NCBI RefSeq assembly: GCF_000723165.1
Contig: NZ_HG322949.1
Location: 2,413,497 to 2,477,496, forward strand
Length of the DNA: 64,000 nt
Direction: 5' to 3'
Origin: Janthinobacterium agaricidamnosum NBRC 102515 = DSM 9628
GTDB taxonomy: Bacteria; Pseudomonadota; Gammaproteobacteria; Burkholderiales; Burkholderiaceae_D
In this document: piece after piece, positions 56,764 through 64,000 of the stretch
How positions within the stretch are numbered: position 1 is the stretch's first letter
Layout of the letters: every line of letters begins with the position of its first letter
Notes under the pieces: generated by a model
Told to the model about the DNA's origin: nothing
Seen by the model: only the letters and a program-made list of their open reading frames with translations
The model's database searches: none
Position numbers and translations under genes: made by a program

Positions 56764-58389
56764 ATGAGCGCCACTGTCTCGGCCATTCCAAGCTGGACGC
56801 CGCCGCCTCCTCTGCGTTCGTCCCCCGCGGCGAAGCAGGCGGGTTCGTCCCCGCCAGATCCGGCGGCGCCTTCCACCATCGTCACGCTGAGTCCTGAAAG
56901 CCTGGCCGTGGCGATGCAGAGCTCGCAAGGCAGCTCCTTGAGTTGGGAAAACAAGTCGCAGGACAAGGTCACGGCTATGATGGCCGGTAATTTTCCGTCG
57001 CTGTCGACGGCCGGCCGTTTTGGCGGCCTGGGCGCGCTGTTGCTGAATCAATTGAAGGACGGTGACGTTAATGTGTCGCAAACGGTGCGCCGTTTGCCGC
57101 AGGATGGCGCGGCGGCTTTGTACGGCGTGTCGGGCGTGGCGCCGCCGTCGGCGCTGCACGGGCGGGGCGACAACCAGGTCAGCTTTACCGTCACCACCGC
57201 AAGCGGGGTGAAGGTCAAGCTGGCGCTCGATAGCCAGAGCGACGGCCTGGCCGTCCAGATGAGCAGTAGCGGCGAATTGAGCGATGCAGAGCGCAGCGCG
57301 CTGGCCGGCCTGGCCGACGCATTTCAAGGGGCGATTGACGGCATGGCGCAAGGCAAGCCCCAGCTCAAGCTGGCGGGCTTGATGCAATTCGATCCGAAAG
57401 TGCTGGCGTCGGTGGATTTGCGCGTGGCGGTGCAATTGCCAGGCCAGGCCGATACCCCGCAAACGCTGGACTTTCATGCCGATAGCACACAGCGCAAGGT
57501 CAGCTTTGACGGGCCGTCCGGCAAGCTCGATGTCAGCGTCGACATGAGCAAGCTGGCCGGCGTTGGCGGCAAGGAGCAGCAAGCCAAGGCCATGGCCAGC
57601 TATATGAAACAATTTGACCAGGCCGCTTCGCGCGGACATGGCGACGCCGCCCTCGTATCGTTGTTCAAGGATGCGTTTTCTGCCGTGAACAGCAATTATG
57701 GCGCCGCCGCGTCGGGAGCCGCTTCGGGAGCCGCGTCGGAAACCACCTCCGGACGCTGGCCGCTGGTTGCCGAAGACCGCGCCGTGCTGACCGGTCTGGC
57801 CGATTTCAGCGCCTCGGTCAGCCAGGCATCGCAGTGGAGCAACCCGATGCGGCCGACGGAATCGGACAGTTTTTCCTATGAGGTATCGCAGAGCACGACG
57901 ATGGCCGGCCCGAGCCAGAAAGACCGTTCCATTTCGCAGCAGCAGAAGTCGCAATTGACCGCCAGCTACCATATGCCGATCAAGCCAGGCGCCAAGCTGA
58001 AGCTGGATAGCACGGCCGAATCGCAAAACTACGATTATTTCCAGATCCGCGACTCGGCCAGCAGCGATGCGCGGGTGGCGTACAAGGATGGGCGGCTGGT
58101 CAAGGCCACGCTGGCGCAGTCGGCCAGCCTGTCTTCGCGCGCGATGCGCTATGAAATGGGCAAGCTGACTTCCGATGTCACCACGCCCGGGACATCGTCG
58201 GTGCAGCGCGACCTGATCGGCGCGCTGGCGCCTTACCAGAGCGGCGCGCCTGGCGACAGTCCGCAGCAAGTGGCCGAATGGCGCAAGCAAACGTTGTCGA
58301 CTTTGAACGACCAGATCTTGCTGCAGGCTTATCCAGGCCAGGTAATGAATCTTTGGGCAGCCGATGCGCCCGGTAGTGCTGCGGAGTAA
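56764..58389 (+). CDS. Hypothetical protein, 541 residues
   Basis: An unrecognised protein with a Pro/Ser-rich, disordered-looking N-terminus (about 1-45), then STIVTLSPESLAVAMQSSQG and a mostly alpha/beta, Ser/Ala-rich body. Repeats of ASGAASGAAS lie near residue 320. Ser, Ala and Gln are common and no membrane helices or export signal stand out. A GGAGG ribosome site precedes the ATG. It lies alone between the icd terminator and the MFS gene. The VTLSPESLA start is reminiscent of proteins near flagellar or secretion genes, but that is only a resemblance. Confidence 0.75.
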   Translation: MSATVSAIPSWTPPPPLRSSPAAKQAGSSPPDPAAPSTIVTLSPESLAVAMQSSQGSSLSWENKSQDKVTAMMAGNFPSLSTAGRFGGLGALLLNQLKDGDVNVSQTVRRLPQDGAAALYGVSGVAPPSALHGRGDNQVSFTVTTASGVKVKLALDSQSDGLAVQMSSSGELSDAERSALAGLADAFQGAIDGMAQGKPQLKLAGLMQFDPKVLASVDLRVAVQLPGQADTPQTLDFHADSTQRKVSFDGPSGKLDVSVDMSKLAGVGGKEQQAKAMASYMKQFDQAASRGHGDAALVSLFKDAFSAVNSNYGAAASGAASGAASETTSGRWPLVAEDRAVLTGLADFSASVSQASQWSNPMRPTESDSFSYEVSQSTTMAGPSQKDRSISQQQKSQLTASYHMPIKPGAKLKLDSTAESQNYDYFQIRDSASSDARVAYKDGRLVKATLAQSASLSSRAMRYEMGKLTSDVTTPGTSSVQRDLIGALAPYQSGAPGDSPQQVAEWRKQTLSTLNDQILLQAYPGQVMNLWAADAPGSAAE

Positions 58390-58680
58390 GTAAATCGGAG
58401 CAGCAGCGTGCGCACGCATCTGCGTCGATAGCCGAGGCCGGCAAGGACGCGAGGCTTGCAATCGGCGCCGCGTCCCGGCAGATTGCTCGCCTGATAACAG
58501 GTGCACTATTTTCCGATGCCTTGCCCGGCAGACTCAGCCTATCCATGGTACTGTCTACCTTGCGGCCGCAGTAATCACGCGCATGAATGAACTATTCCGG
58601 CCGTGCTAACAATAAAATATCTTCAGCGCTGCCAGCGGCGACATTGAAGATGCGGCATGGTTTTTCGTATCGGATAGAGA

Positions 58681-60105
58681 ATGTTCAAGCAGCAAAATAG
58701 AACGCAGCCAGTCCTGGTCGGCGAGGATGGTTTGCCGCCAGGCGCGCGTGGCTGGGCCATGTTGTCGCTGGCTATCGGCGTCGGCATGGCGTCGCTGGAC
58801 ACTGCGATCGCCAATACCGCGTTGCCGGCGATCGCCAGCGAGTTGCACACCACGCCGGCGGCGTCGGTCTGGATCGTCAATGTGTATCAACTGGCCATGG
58901 TCGCCACCTTGCTGCCGTTATCAAAGCTGGGCGAGATCGTCGGCTACCGCCGTGTATTCATTGCCGGCATGTTTTTATTCACCGCCGCTTCGCTGGCGTG
59001 CGCGCTGGCCTGGTCGCTGCCGTCGCTGGTGGTGGCGCGCTTGTTCCAGGGCGTCGGCGCCAGCGCCATGATGGGCGTCAATACCGCGCTGTTGCGCTCC
59101 TTGTATCCGAAGCATTTGCTGGGCCGGGCGTTCGGCAATAATTCGCTGGTGGTGGCGGTCGCGTTCGCGGTCGGGCCGACGGCCGCCTCGCTGATCCTGG
59201 CCACGTCGTCGTGGCCGTGGCTGTTCGCCATCAACGTGCCGCTGGGCGTGATCGGCTTTTTCCTGGCGCGCCGGGTGCTGCCGGCGACCAAGCTGTCCGC
59301 GCACAAGCTCGATACCCGCACCGCGCTGTACAACGTCGGTGCGTTCGGCTTGCTGATCCTGCTGTTCGGCGATGCCGCGCATCACGCCGCCGCTTCCACG
59401 CTGGCGCCGGAACTGGCCGCGGTGGTGATGTTCTTTGTCTTGCTGCTGCGCCGCCAGGCCGGACATGCAGCGCCGATGCTGCCGGTCGACTTGTTGCGCC
59501 GTCCTCTCTTCCTGCTGTCGTCGCTGACCGCCATCTGCACTTTTGCCGCGCAAGGGCTGGCGTTTGTATCGCTGCCATTTTATTTCGAGGTTACGCTGGG
59601 CCGCTCGCCGGTTGAAACGGGTTTCTTGATGACGCCATGGGCGGCGCTGGTGGCGGTGATGGCGCCGGTGGCCGGCCGTCTCAGCGACCGTTATTCGCCC
59701 GGCGTGCTGGGCGGCATCGGGCTGGCGGCGCTGGCGTCCGGCTTGCTGACGCTGATCTGGATCCCGGTCCATCCGAGCGTGTTCGATATCTGCTGGCGCA
59801 TGGCGCTGTGCGGCATCGGCTTCGGTTTCTTCCAGGCGCCGAACCTGAAGGCGATCATGGGCAGCGCGCCGCCGGAACGGGCCGGCGGCGCCAGCGGCGT
59901 GGTCGCCACTTCGCGCCTGATCGGCCAGGCCAGCGGCGCCGCGCTGGTGGCGTATTGCTTTACGGTGTCGGCGCTCAGGGGCACCACCTATGCGCTGTGC
60001 CTGGCGGCAGGCTTCGCGGCGCTGGCCAGCATCGCCAGTTTTTCGCGGCTGGTGGTGGCCCAGGCGCCATCGGCAAATAGCGGCCTGGCCGGCAAGCGCA
60101 ACTGA
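58681..60105 (+). CDS. MFS transporter, DHA2 type
   Basis: A membrane transporter of 474 residues with about 14 helices, a DHA2/EmrB-type drug:proton antiporter by layout. Motif A is LSKLGEIVGYRRVFIAG after helix 2, and FQGVGASAMMGVNTALLRS (motif B region) and AFAVGPTAASLILATSSWPW (motif C region) follow. No membrane-fusion partner is adjacent, so it probably acts alone. Substrate is unknown. Confidence 0.92.
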   Translation: MFKQQNRTQPVLVGEDGLPPGARGWAMLSLAIGVGMASLDTAIANTALPAIASELHTTPAASVWIVNVYQLAMVATLLPLSKLGEIVGYRRVFIAGMFLFTAASLACALAWSLPSLVVARLFQGVGASAMMGVNTALLRSLYPKHLLGRAFGNNSLVVAVAFAVGPTAASLILATSSWPWLFAINVPLGVIGFFLARRVLPATKLSAHKLDTRTALYNVGAFGLLILLFGDAAHHAAASTLAPELAAVVMFFVLLLRRQAGHAAPMLPVDLLRRPLFLLSSLTAICTFAAQGLAFVSLPFYFEVTLGRSPVETGFLMTPWAALVAVMAPVAGRLSDRYSPGVLGGIGLAALASGLLTLIWIPVHPSVFDICWRMALCGIGFGFFQAPNLKAIMGSAPPERAGGASGVVATSRLIGQASGAALVAYCFTVSALRGTTYALCLAAGFAALASIASFSRLVVAQAPSANSGLAGKRN

Positions 60106-60127
60106 CCGTCATGCCGGTCGTGGCGGT

Positions 60128-60244
60128 TTAATCCTGTTTAGGTTGATCAGGCGGTGTCTTGTCCGGTCGCTTGAGTGGGTACAGCAACGCCGCCAACGGC
60201 ACCAGTGCCGCTCCAACGGCGGTGATCGCGTCGATCCAGTCCAT
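60128..60244 (-). CDS. Small membrane protein, 38 residues
   Basis: A short gene with an excellent ribosome site: GGAGG with five bases to the ATG at 60244. It encodes MDWIDAITAVGAALVPLAAL, one predicted helix, then a charged, Pro-rich tail ending in KQD. Stop at 60128. Such single-helix peptides are common but often unannotated. It lies between an MFS gene and the T6SS genes, on the opposite strand. The role is unknown. Confidence 0.5.
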   Translation of the reverse strand: MDWIDAITAVGAALVPLAALLYPLKRPDKTPPDQPKQD

Positions 60245-60254
60245 ATTCGCCTCC

Positions 60255-60600
60255 ATCAGCTGGTTTTATTGTGCCGCTTTCCATGATGGGACGGCGCCCG
60301 CATCGACTTTTTTCGGCAGCAGGTCGGCCCCGAAGAACGCAGCGGCAGAGGGCGAGTGATGGTCATGCGATGTGCACGCTTGCTGGATGAGTGGATGGCG
60401 TGACGATTGCAGGACGCCGGTGCGGCCGGCTGAACGAATCATTTCGTCTTTGAATATCGGTTTTTCGCGCATGACGCAGTCATACCGCGGGGTAATAGGC
60501 GGGCTCGGCTTTGCGCGCCACGCAAAGACTTGCCGGCCTTTGGCATGCGGCTGAAAAATGGAGGGATTTCATGAGCAATTTCAATTAAGTCCAATATTAG
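60255..60600. other. Intergenic region before the VgrG promoter
   Basis: About 350 bp with no convincing gene. A minus-strand open frame at 60266-60472 encodes about 68 residues (MREKPIFKDEM...) but has no ribosome site and may be chance or a remnant. The 3' end turns AT-rich before the sigma-54-like promoter. Confidence 0.3.
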
Positions 60601-60602
60601 CC

Positions 60603-60620
60603 TTGGCATAATTGGTGCAA
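60603..60620 (+). promoter_or_regulatory. Sigma-54-like promoter of the VgrG gene
   Basis: TTGGCATAATTGGTGCAA has the GG (60605-60606) and GC (60617-60618) of a -24/-12 promoter with exactly ten bases between them. The VgrG ATG lies about 50 bases further on. Control of hcp/vgrG genes by sigma-54 is known in several T6SS. Confidence 0.6.
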
Positions 60621-60670
60621 AGAAATTAATTGAGATTGATTTAACCATCACGCCATGGAAGGATGGTTTC

Positions 60671-63280
60671 ATGAGCGCTGTCCTGTCTTCCCTGCAGGAA
60701 TTGTCTGGCAGTCGCCAGCATCAACGCATCTTGCGGCTGTCGTTTCCCAATGACGACGGCCCTGACGCCGTTTTGCTGGCCAACCGGCTGGAAGCGGATG
60801 AGGGCTTGTCGCGCGACTTCGAATTCGTGGTTGAAGTGCTGGCCGACAATGCCGCCATTCCATTGAAAGCACTGCAAGGCAAGATGGTGGCGATCGAGCT
60901 GGTGCGCGGCGATGGCAGTCTGCGCTATTTCAACGGCATTGTGTTTGAATTCAGCCTGGTCAAGACCGATGGCGGGCTGGTGTTTTATTCGATGGTGCTC
61001 AGGCCCTGGCTAGCCTACCTGGCGCTGCGCAAAAACAACCGTTTGTTCCACGGCCGCAGTTTGCGGCAGCAGGCCGCCGATATCTTCGGCGATTATGGCA
61101 CGCTGGCCGACTGGGACTTCAAGGTGAGCGGTGACGAAGCACTGACGATGGTCACCCAGTTCGATGAAAGCGACCATAATTTCCTGAGCCGGCGCTGGGA
61201 AGCCGCCGGCCTGTTTTACCATTACGAGCATGGTGCCAGCGGGCACCGGCTGGTGGTCGGCGACGATTCCGGCGCCGCCGCCGCGATCGACGGCGCCAGT
61301 CCGGTGATTCGTTTCCAGCGCCATGGCGGCGCGCGCGAAGAAGAGGCGATCGGCGAATGGATGGCGGCGCGCCGCTTGCTTGCCTCACAGATCGGATTGT
61401 CCAGCTTTAATTTCAAGCAGCCGATGCCGCTCCATGCGAATAGTCGATCGATTAATCAACAAGGGGATGTGCTGCCGGTCGAATCGTATGAATATACCGG
61501 TGCGCACGGTATCAAGAGCAGGCAGGATGGCGAAGATCAAGCCCGGCGGCGCATGGAAGAAATCGAAGTCGACGGCAAACACTACGCGGCCCGAGGCAAC
61601 AATCGTTTTAGCATGCCCGGCCGTTGGTTCCGGCTGACCGATCATTTTAATGGCGCTGATGAAACATCAGGACAGCCCGATGGTGACGATGAATTCCTGA
61701 TCGTCAGCGTGCATCACAGTGTCAGCAATAATTATCTGCAGAATGCGGAATTACCAGCCAGCTACGACAACCGTTTGCTATGCCTGCGCAAAAGCATCCC
61801 CTGGCGGCCGGGACGCGGTTTTAACAGTCAGCGCACAAAAATCCTGGCCCCGCAGACCGCCACCGTCGTCACGCCGCAAGGCGAAAACATATTGGTTGAT
61901 GCGTTCGGCAGGATCAAGGTACAGTTTCATTGGGACCGGATCGGCCAGAACGATGAAAAAAGCTCGGCCTGGGTCCGGGTGGCGAGCGCCTGGGCCGGCG
62001 CCGAACTGGGCTGGAACGCGATACCCCGACATGGCATGGAAGTGGTGGTGCAATGGCTGGATGGCGAGCCGGATCATCCGCTGGTCACCGGGTGTGTGTA
62101 TAACCAGCAAAACATGCCGCCCTGGAAATTGCCGGGCCAGCAAACGCTGACCGGCTTGCGCAGCCGCGAGCTGAGCCCCGATCATGGCAATGCACCGGGC
62201 GGCCGTGGTAATGCGCTGGTGCTGGACGATACCAACGGCAAGATCCAGGCACAGCTCAAAAGCGATCATCAGCATAGCCAGTTGTCGTTGGGCCATATCG
62301 CACGCATCGACGATACCACTGGGCGCAAGGATGAACGCGGTCAGGGATTTGCACTGGAAACCGGCGGCGCCGGCGCCTTGCGTGCGGCCAAGGGGTTGCT
62401 GCTTAGCACCGATGGGCGTGCTCGTGCCCAAGGCGGCGTACTGAGTCGCGACGAACTGCTGAGCTGCCTGGAGCAGGCGCTCGATATTGCCAGGGGATTG
62501 GGCAAGGCCGCGTCCAGTCAGCAAGGCGGCAAACGCGAAACCGGGGCCCAGCAAGGTTTGTTCGAGGCGGTCGCGAGCCTGGGCCATGGTGTCGGCAATG
62601 AAGCCGATGCCAGCGGACCGGCTGCAGCCGGACAAGCGGTGATCGCGCTCAGCGCCGTGGCCGGCATCGCCAGCGCCACGCCGAAGGATCAAACCCACTA
62701 CGCCGGCCATAACATCGACACGGTGGCCGGGAAAAATCAGCAACACTATGCGATGGGCGACATTTTGCATACGGCCGCCAACAATATCGAACAATTCGCC
62801 GTCGATGGCGATGTGCGCCTGATCGCGCACAAAGGCAAGCTGATCCAGCAAGCCCAGCACAACAGCATGGAGTTGACGGCGGACAAATCGCTGACGCTCA
62901 CCTCGGTCAATGACGGCATCTTGATTCGTGCCGAGAAATACTTGCTGTTGCAAGTCGGCAGCAGCTTTTTGCGCATGACGCCGGACCAGATCACGATTGA
63001 CGCCAAGACGCTGAATCTGCAAAGCGACGCACCCAGCATCAGCCCGGCGCGCGGGGCCGCCACTGAAATGCCGACGTTCGAGGTGGGCGATGCGCAACGC
63101 AAGTTCGTGGCGCATTTCGACGGCGATCAAAGTGCGCGGGCCGCTGACTACCACTACAAAATAAAGTTGAAAGACGGAAAAGTCATCGAAGGTATCACCG
63201 ATGCGGATGGACAGACCGAACTGGCGCAAACCGATGCGATCCATATCGCGGAACTCTCATTCTGGAAGCCGGCAACATGA
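60671..63280 (+). CDS. vgrG: Type VI secretion tip protein VgrG
   Basis: The spike at the tip of the T6SS tube, 869 residues. The N-terminal gp27/gp5-like part covers about 15-480, with the RLEADEGLSRDFEFVVEVL start, DESDHNFLSRRWEAAGLFYH, and the KVQFHWDRIGQNDEKSSAWV and VASAWAGAELGWNAIPRHGM segments of the OB-fold. A DUF2345 beta-helix region follows (about 560-770), then a C-terminal transthyretin-like segment (about 800-869) with KLKDGKVIEGITDADGQTEL that usually carries an effector. It overlaps the next gene (ATGA) and has AAGGA before its ATG. Confidence 0.95.
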   Translation: MSAVLSSLQELSGSRQHQRILRLSFPNDDGPDAVLLANRLEADEGLSRDFEFVVEVLADNAAIPLKALQGKMVAIELVRGDGSLRYFNGIVFEFSLVKTDGGLVFYSMVLRPWLAYLALRKNNRLFHGRSLRQQAADIFGDYGTLADWDFKVSGDEALTMVTQFDESDHNFLSRRWEAAGLFYHYEHGASGHRLVVGDDSGAAAAIDGASPVIRFQRHGGAREEEAIGEWMAARRLLASQIGLSSFNFKQPMPLHANSRSINQQGDVLPVESYEYTGAHGIKSRQDGEDQARRRMEEIEVDGKHYAARGNNRFSMPGRWFRLTDHFNGADETSGQPDGDDEFLIVSVHHSVSNNYLQNAELPASYDNRLLCLRKSIPWRPGRGFNSQRTKILAPQTATVVTPQGENILVDAFGRIKVQFHWDRIGQNDEKSSAWVRVASAWAGAELGWNAIPRHGMEVVVQWLDGEPDHPLVTGCVYNQQNMPPWKLPGQQTLTGLRSRELSPDHGNAPGGRGNALVLDDTNGKIQAQLKSDHQHSQLSLGHIARIDDTTGRKDERGQGFALETGGAGALRAAKGLLLSTDGRARAQGGVLSRDELLSCLEQALDIARGLGKAASSQQGGKRETGAQQGLFEAVASLGHGVGNEADASGPAAAGQAVIALSAVAGIASATPKDQTHYAGHNIDTVAGKNQQHYAMGDILHTAANNIEQFAVDGDVRLIAHKGKLIQQAQHNSMELTADKSLTLTSVNDGILIRAEKYLLLQVGSSFLRMTPDQITIDAKTLNLQSDAPSISPARGAATEMPTFEVGDAQRKFVAHFDGDQSARAADYHYKIKLKDGKVIEGITDADGQTELAQTDAIHIAELSFWKPAT

Positions 63281-64000
63281 GCGAAACCGAAGCCAACAAG
63301 GTTGTTCCCGGCAAACAGGCGCAGTGGCTATTGCCTGGCGGCGGCCTGGCGTATATTCCTCTGGTGCGTCCGGCGCCGTGCATCGTGATCCTGGTGCATG
63401 GCGTGAACGATATCGGCGAAGCTTTTCCTTTCCAGGAGCAAGGCATTTGCGCCGGCCTGAATCAGCGCCTGGACCGCAAGGATCATCTGCAACCGGCCAA
63501 CTACACCTTGCCGCTCCAGCTGAAGGAAGGGGAGGCATTCACGGCACACGATATCAGCGCCGATCCGGATAAAGTGTACTTTTCGCGCTCGTCGGATAGC
63601 GTCACATCGCCGGTGATTCCGTTTTTGTGGGGCTTTCGGGAAGACACGCTGAAGGCGGATAGCAATCAGAAGCATGGCGAATACCTGGATCAATACGGCA
63701 ATCGCATCGATAAGCGCTATGCGAAAAATGGCGGCCCGTTCGCCAACGCCACCAGCAACGTGCCGGACATGTTCGGGCCGGGATTCAGGCGTAACTGGGG
63801 CGTCAGGCGGGCCGACCCGGAAAGTCCGACCCACGCCTTGCTCGATGCGCCGCCTCGCAGCTATATGGTACTGGCGGCGCAGCGGTTGGCATCGTTGATA
63901 CGCATCATCCGTAAAAAATCGAAAAACGAGCCGATTAACATCGTTGCCCATAGCCAGGGCTGTTTTGTCAGTTTGCTGGCGCATGCGATGCTGGCCAGGG
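63277..64000 (+). CDS. T6SS lipase-type effector (Tle), N-terminal part
   Basis: The gene starts at ATG 63277, overlapping the VgrG stop, and runs off the window after 241 codons. It has the alpha/beta start IVILVHGVNDIGEAFPFQEQ and the GxSxG-type nucleophile elbow VAHSQGCFVSLLAH near residue 230. The pattern fits the Tle3/DUF3274-like phospholipase effectors that are encoded beside VgrG and loaded onto its C-terminal domain. An immunity gene would be expected downstream, outside the window. Confidence 0.85.
   Translation, partial: MSETEANKVVPGKQAQWLLPGGGLAYIPLVRPAPCIVILVHGVNDIGEAFPFQEQGICAGLNQRLDRKDHLQPANYTLPLQLKEGEAFTAHDISADPDKVYFSRSSDSVTSPVIPFLWGFREDTLKADSNQKHGEYLDQYGNRIDKRYAKNGGPFANATSNVPDMFGPGFRRNWGVRRADPESPTHALLDAPPRSYMVLAAQRLASLIRIIRKKSKNEPINIVAHSQGCFVSLLAHAMLAR

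Overview
The window is GC-rich DNA with dense, mostly GC3-biased genes, short intergenic gaps and many ATGA/GTGA start-stop overlaps. Gene content (wrbA-DUF2069 pair; gloB-methyltransferase-rnhA-dnaQ block; monomeric NADP isocitrate dehydrogenase; many GGDEF/EAL proteins; FadL porin; T6SS VgrG) suggests a free-living betaproteobacterium of the Oxalobacteraceae (Janthinobacterium, Duganella or Massilia-like). That placement is inference from gene content, not from a search.

Layout. 1-5.8 kb: folA (partial) and thyA, both on the minus strand, are separated by a TerD protein, a metal-type two-component system (1553-3630), and a scar in which a Tat-leader start is joined to an N-terminally truncated enoyl-CoA hydratase. 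6-10.3 kb: a membrane GGDEF-EAL protein and a FadL porin. 10.4-12.9 kb: an L-threonine aldolase and two tandemly duplicated LysE/Rht exporters. 13.2-17.9 kb: an ECF sigma factor, a zinc-binding anti-sigma factor with a protease-prodomain-like tail, an S8 protease and a TorF-type porin in one operon, followed by a TIGR03118 lipoprotein whose promoter resembles that of the sigma operon. 18.1-20.0 kb: a DUF418 membrane protein and a decayed second copy.

20.0-28.5 kb (minus strand): a tightly packed operon, wrbA-DUF2069-FAD oxidase-DUF4124-FtsX-type permease-AttH lipocalin, probably including an ABC exporter. 28.6-35.8 kb: YihY, an alpha/beta hydrolase with MetY, a 2OG oxygenase, a VOC protein, a CBS protein and an acetamidase. 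35.8-42.7 kb: a c-di-GMP block (REC-DUF3369-GGDEF-EAL, HDOD, PAS-GGDEF-EAL) around aroC. 43.0-52.8 kb: AidB, upp, an Hpt protein, a cold-shock protein, a LysR regulator, malate synthase A, gloB, a methyltransferase, rnhA, dnaQ and tRNA-Val. Two copies of a ~165-bp inverted-repeat element lie here, with compensatory base changes in internal stems. 53.0-54.2 kb: a small patch of less GC3-biased unknown genes. 54.3-64 kb: icd, an orphan 541-aa protein, a DHA2-type MFS transporter, a 38-aa membrane peptide, and a VgrG-Tle lipase effector pair behind a sigma-54-like promoter.

The least conventional items are the sigma/anti-sigma/protease module with its shared promoter, the covarying dispersed element, and the VgrG-effector region.
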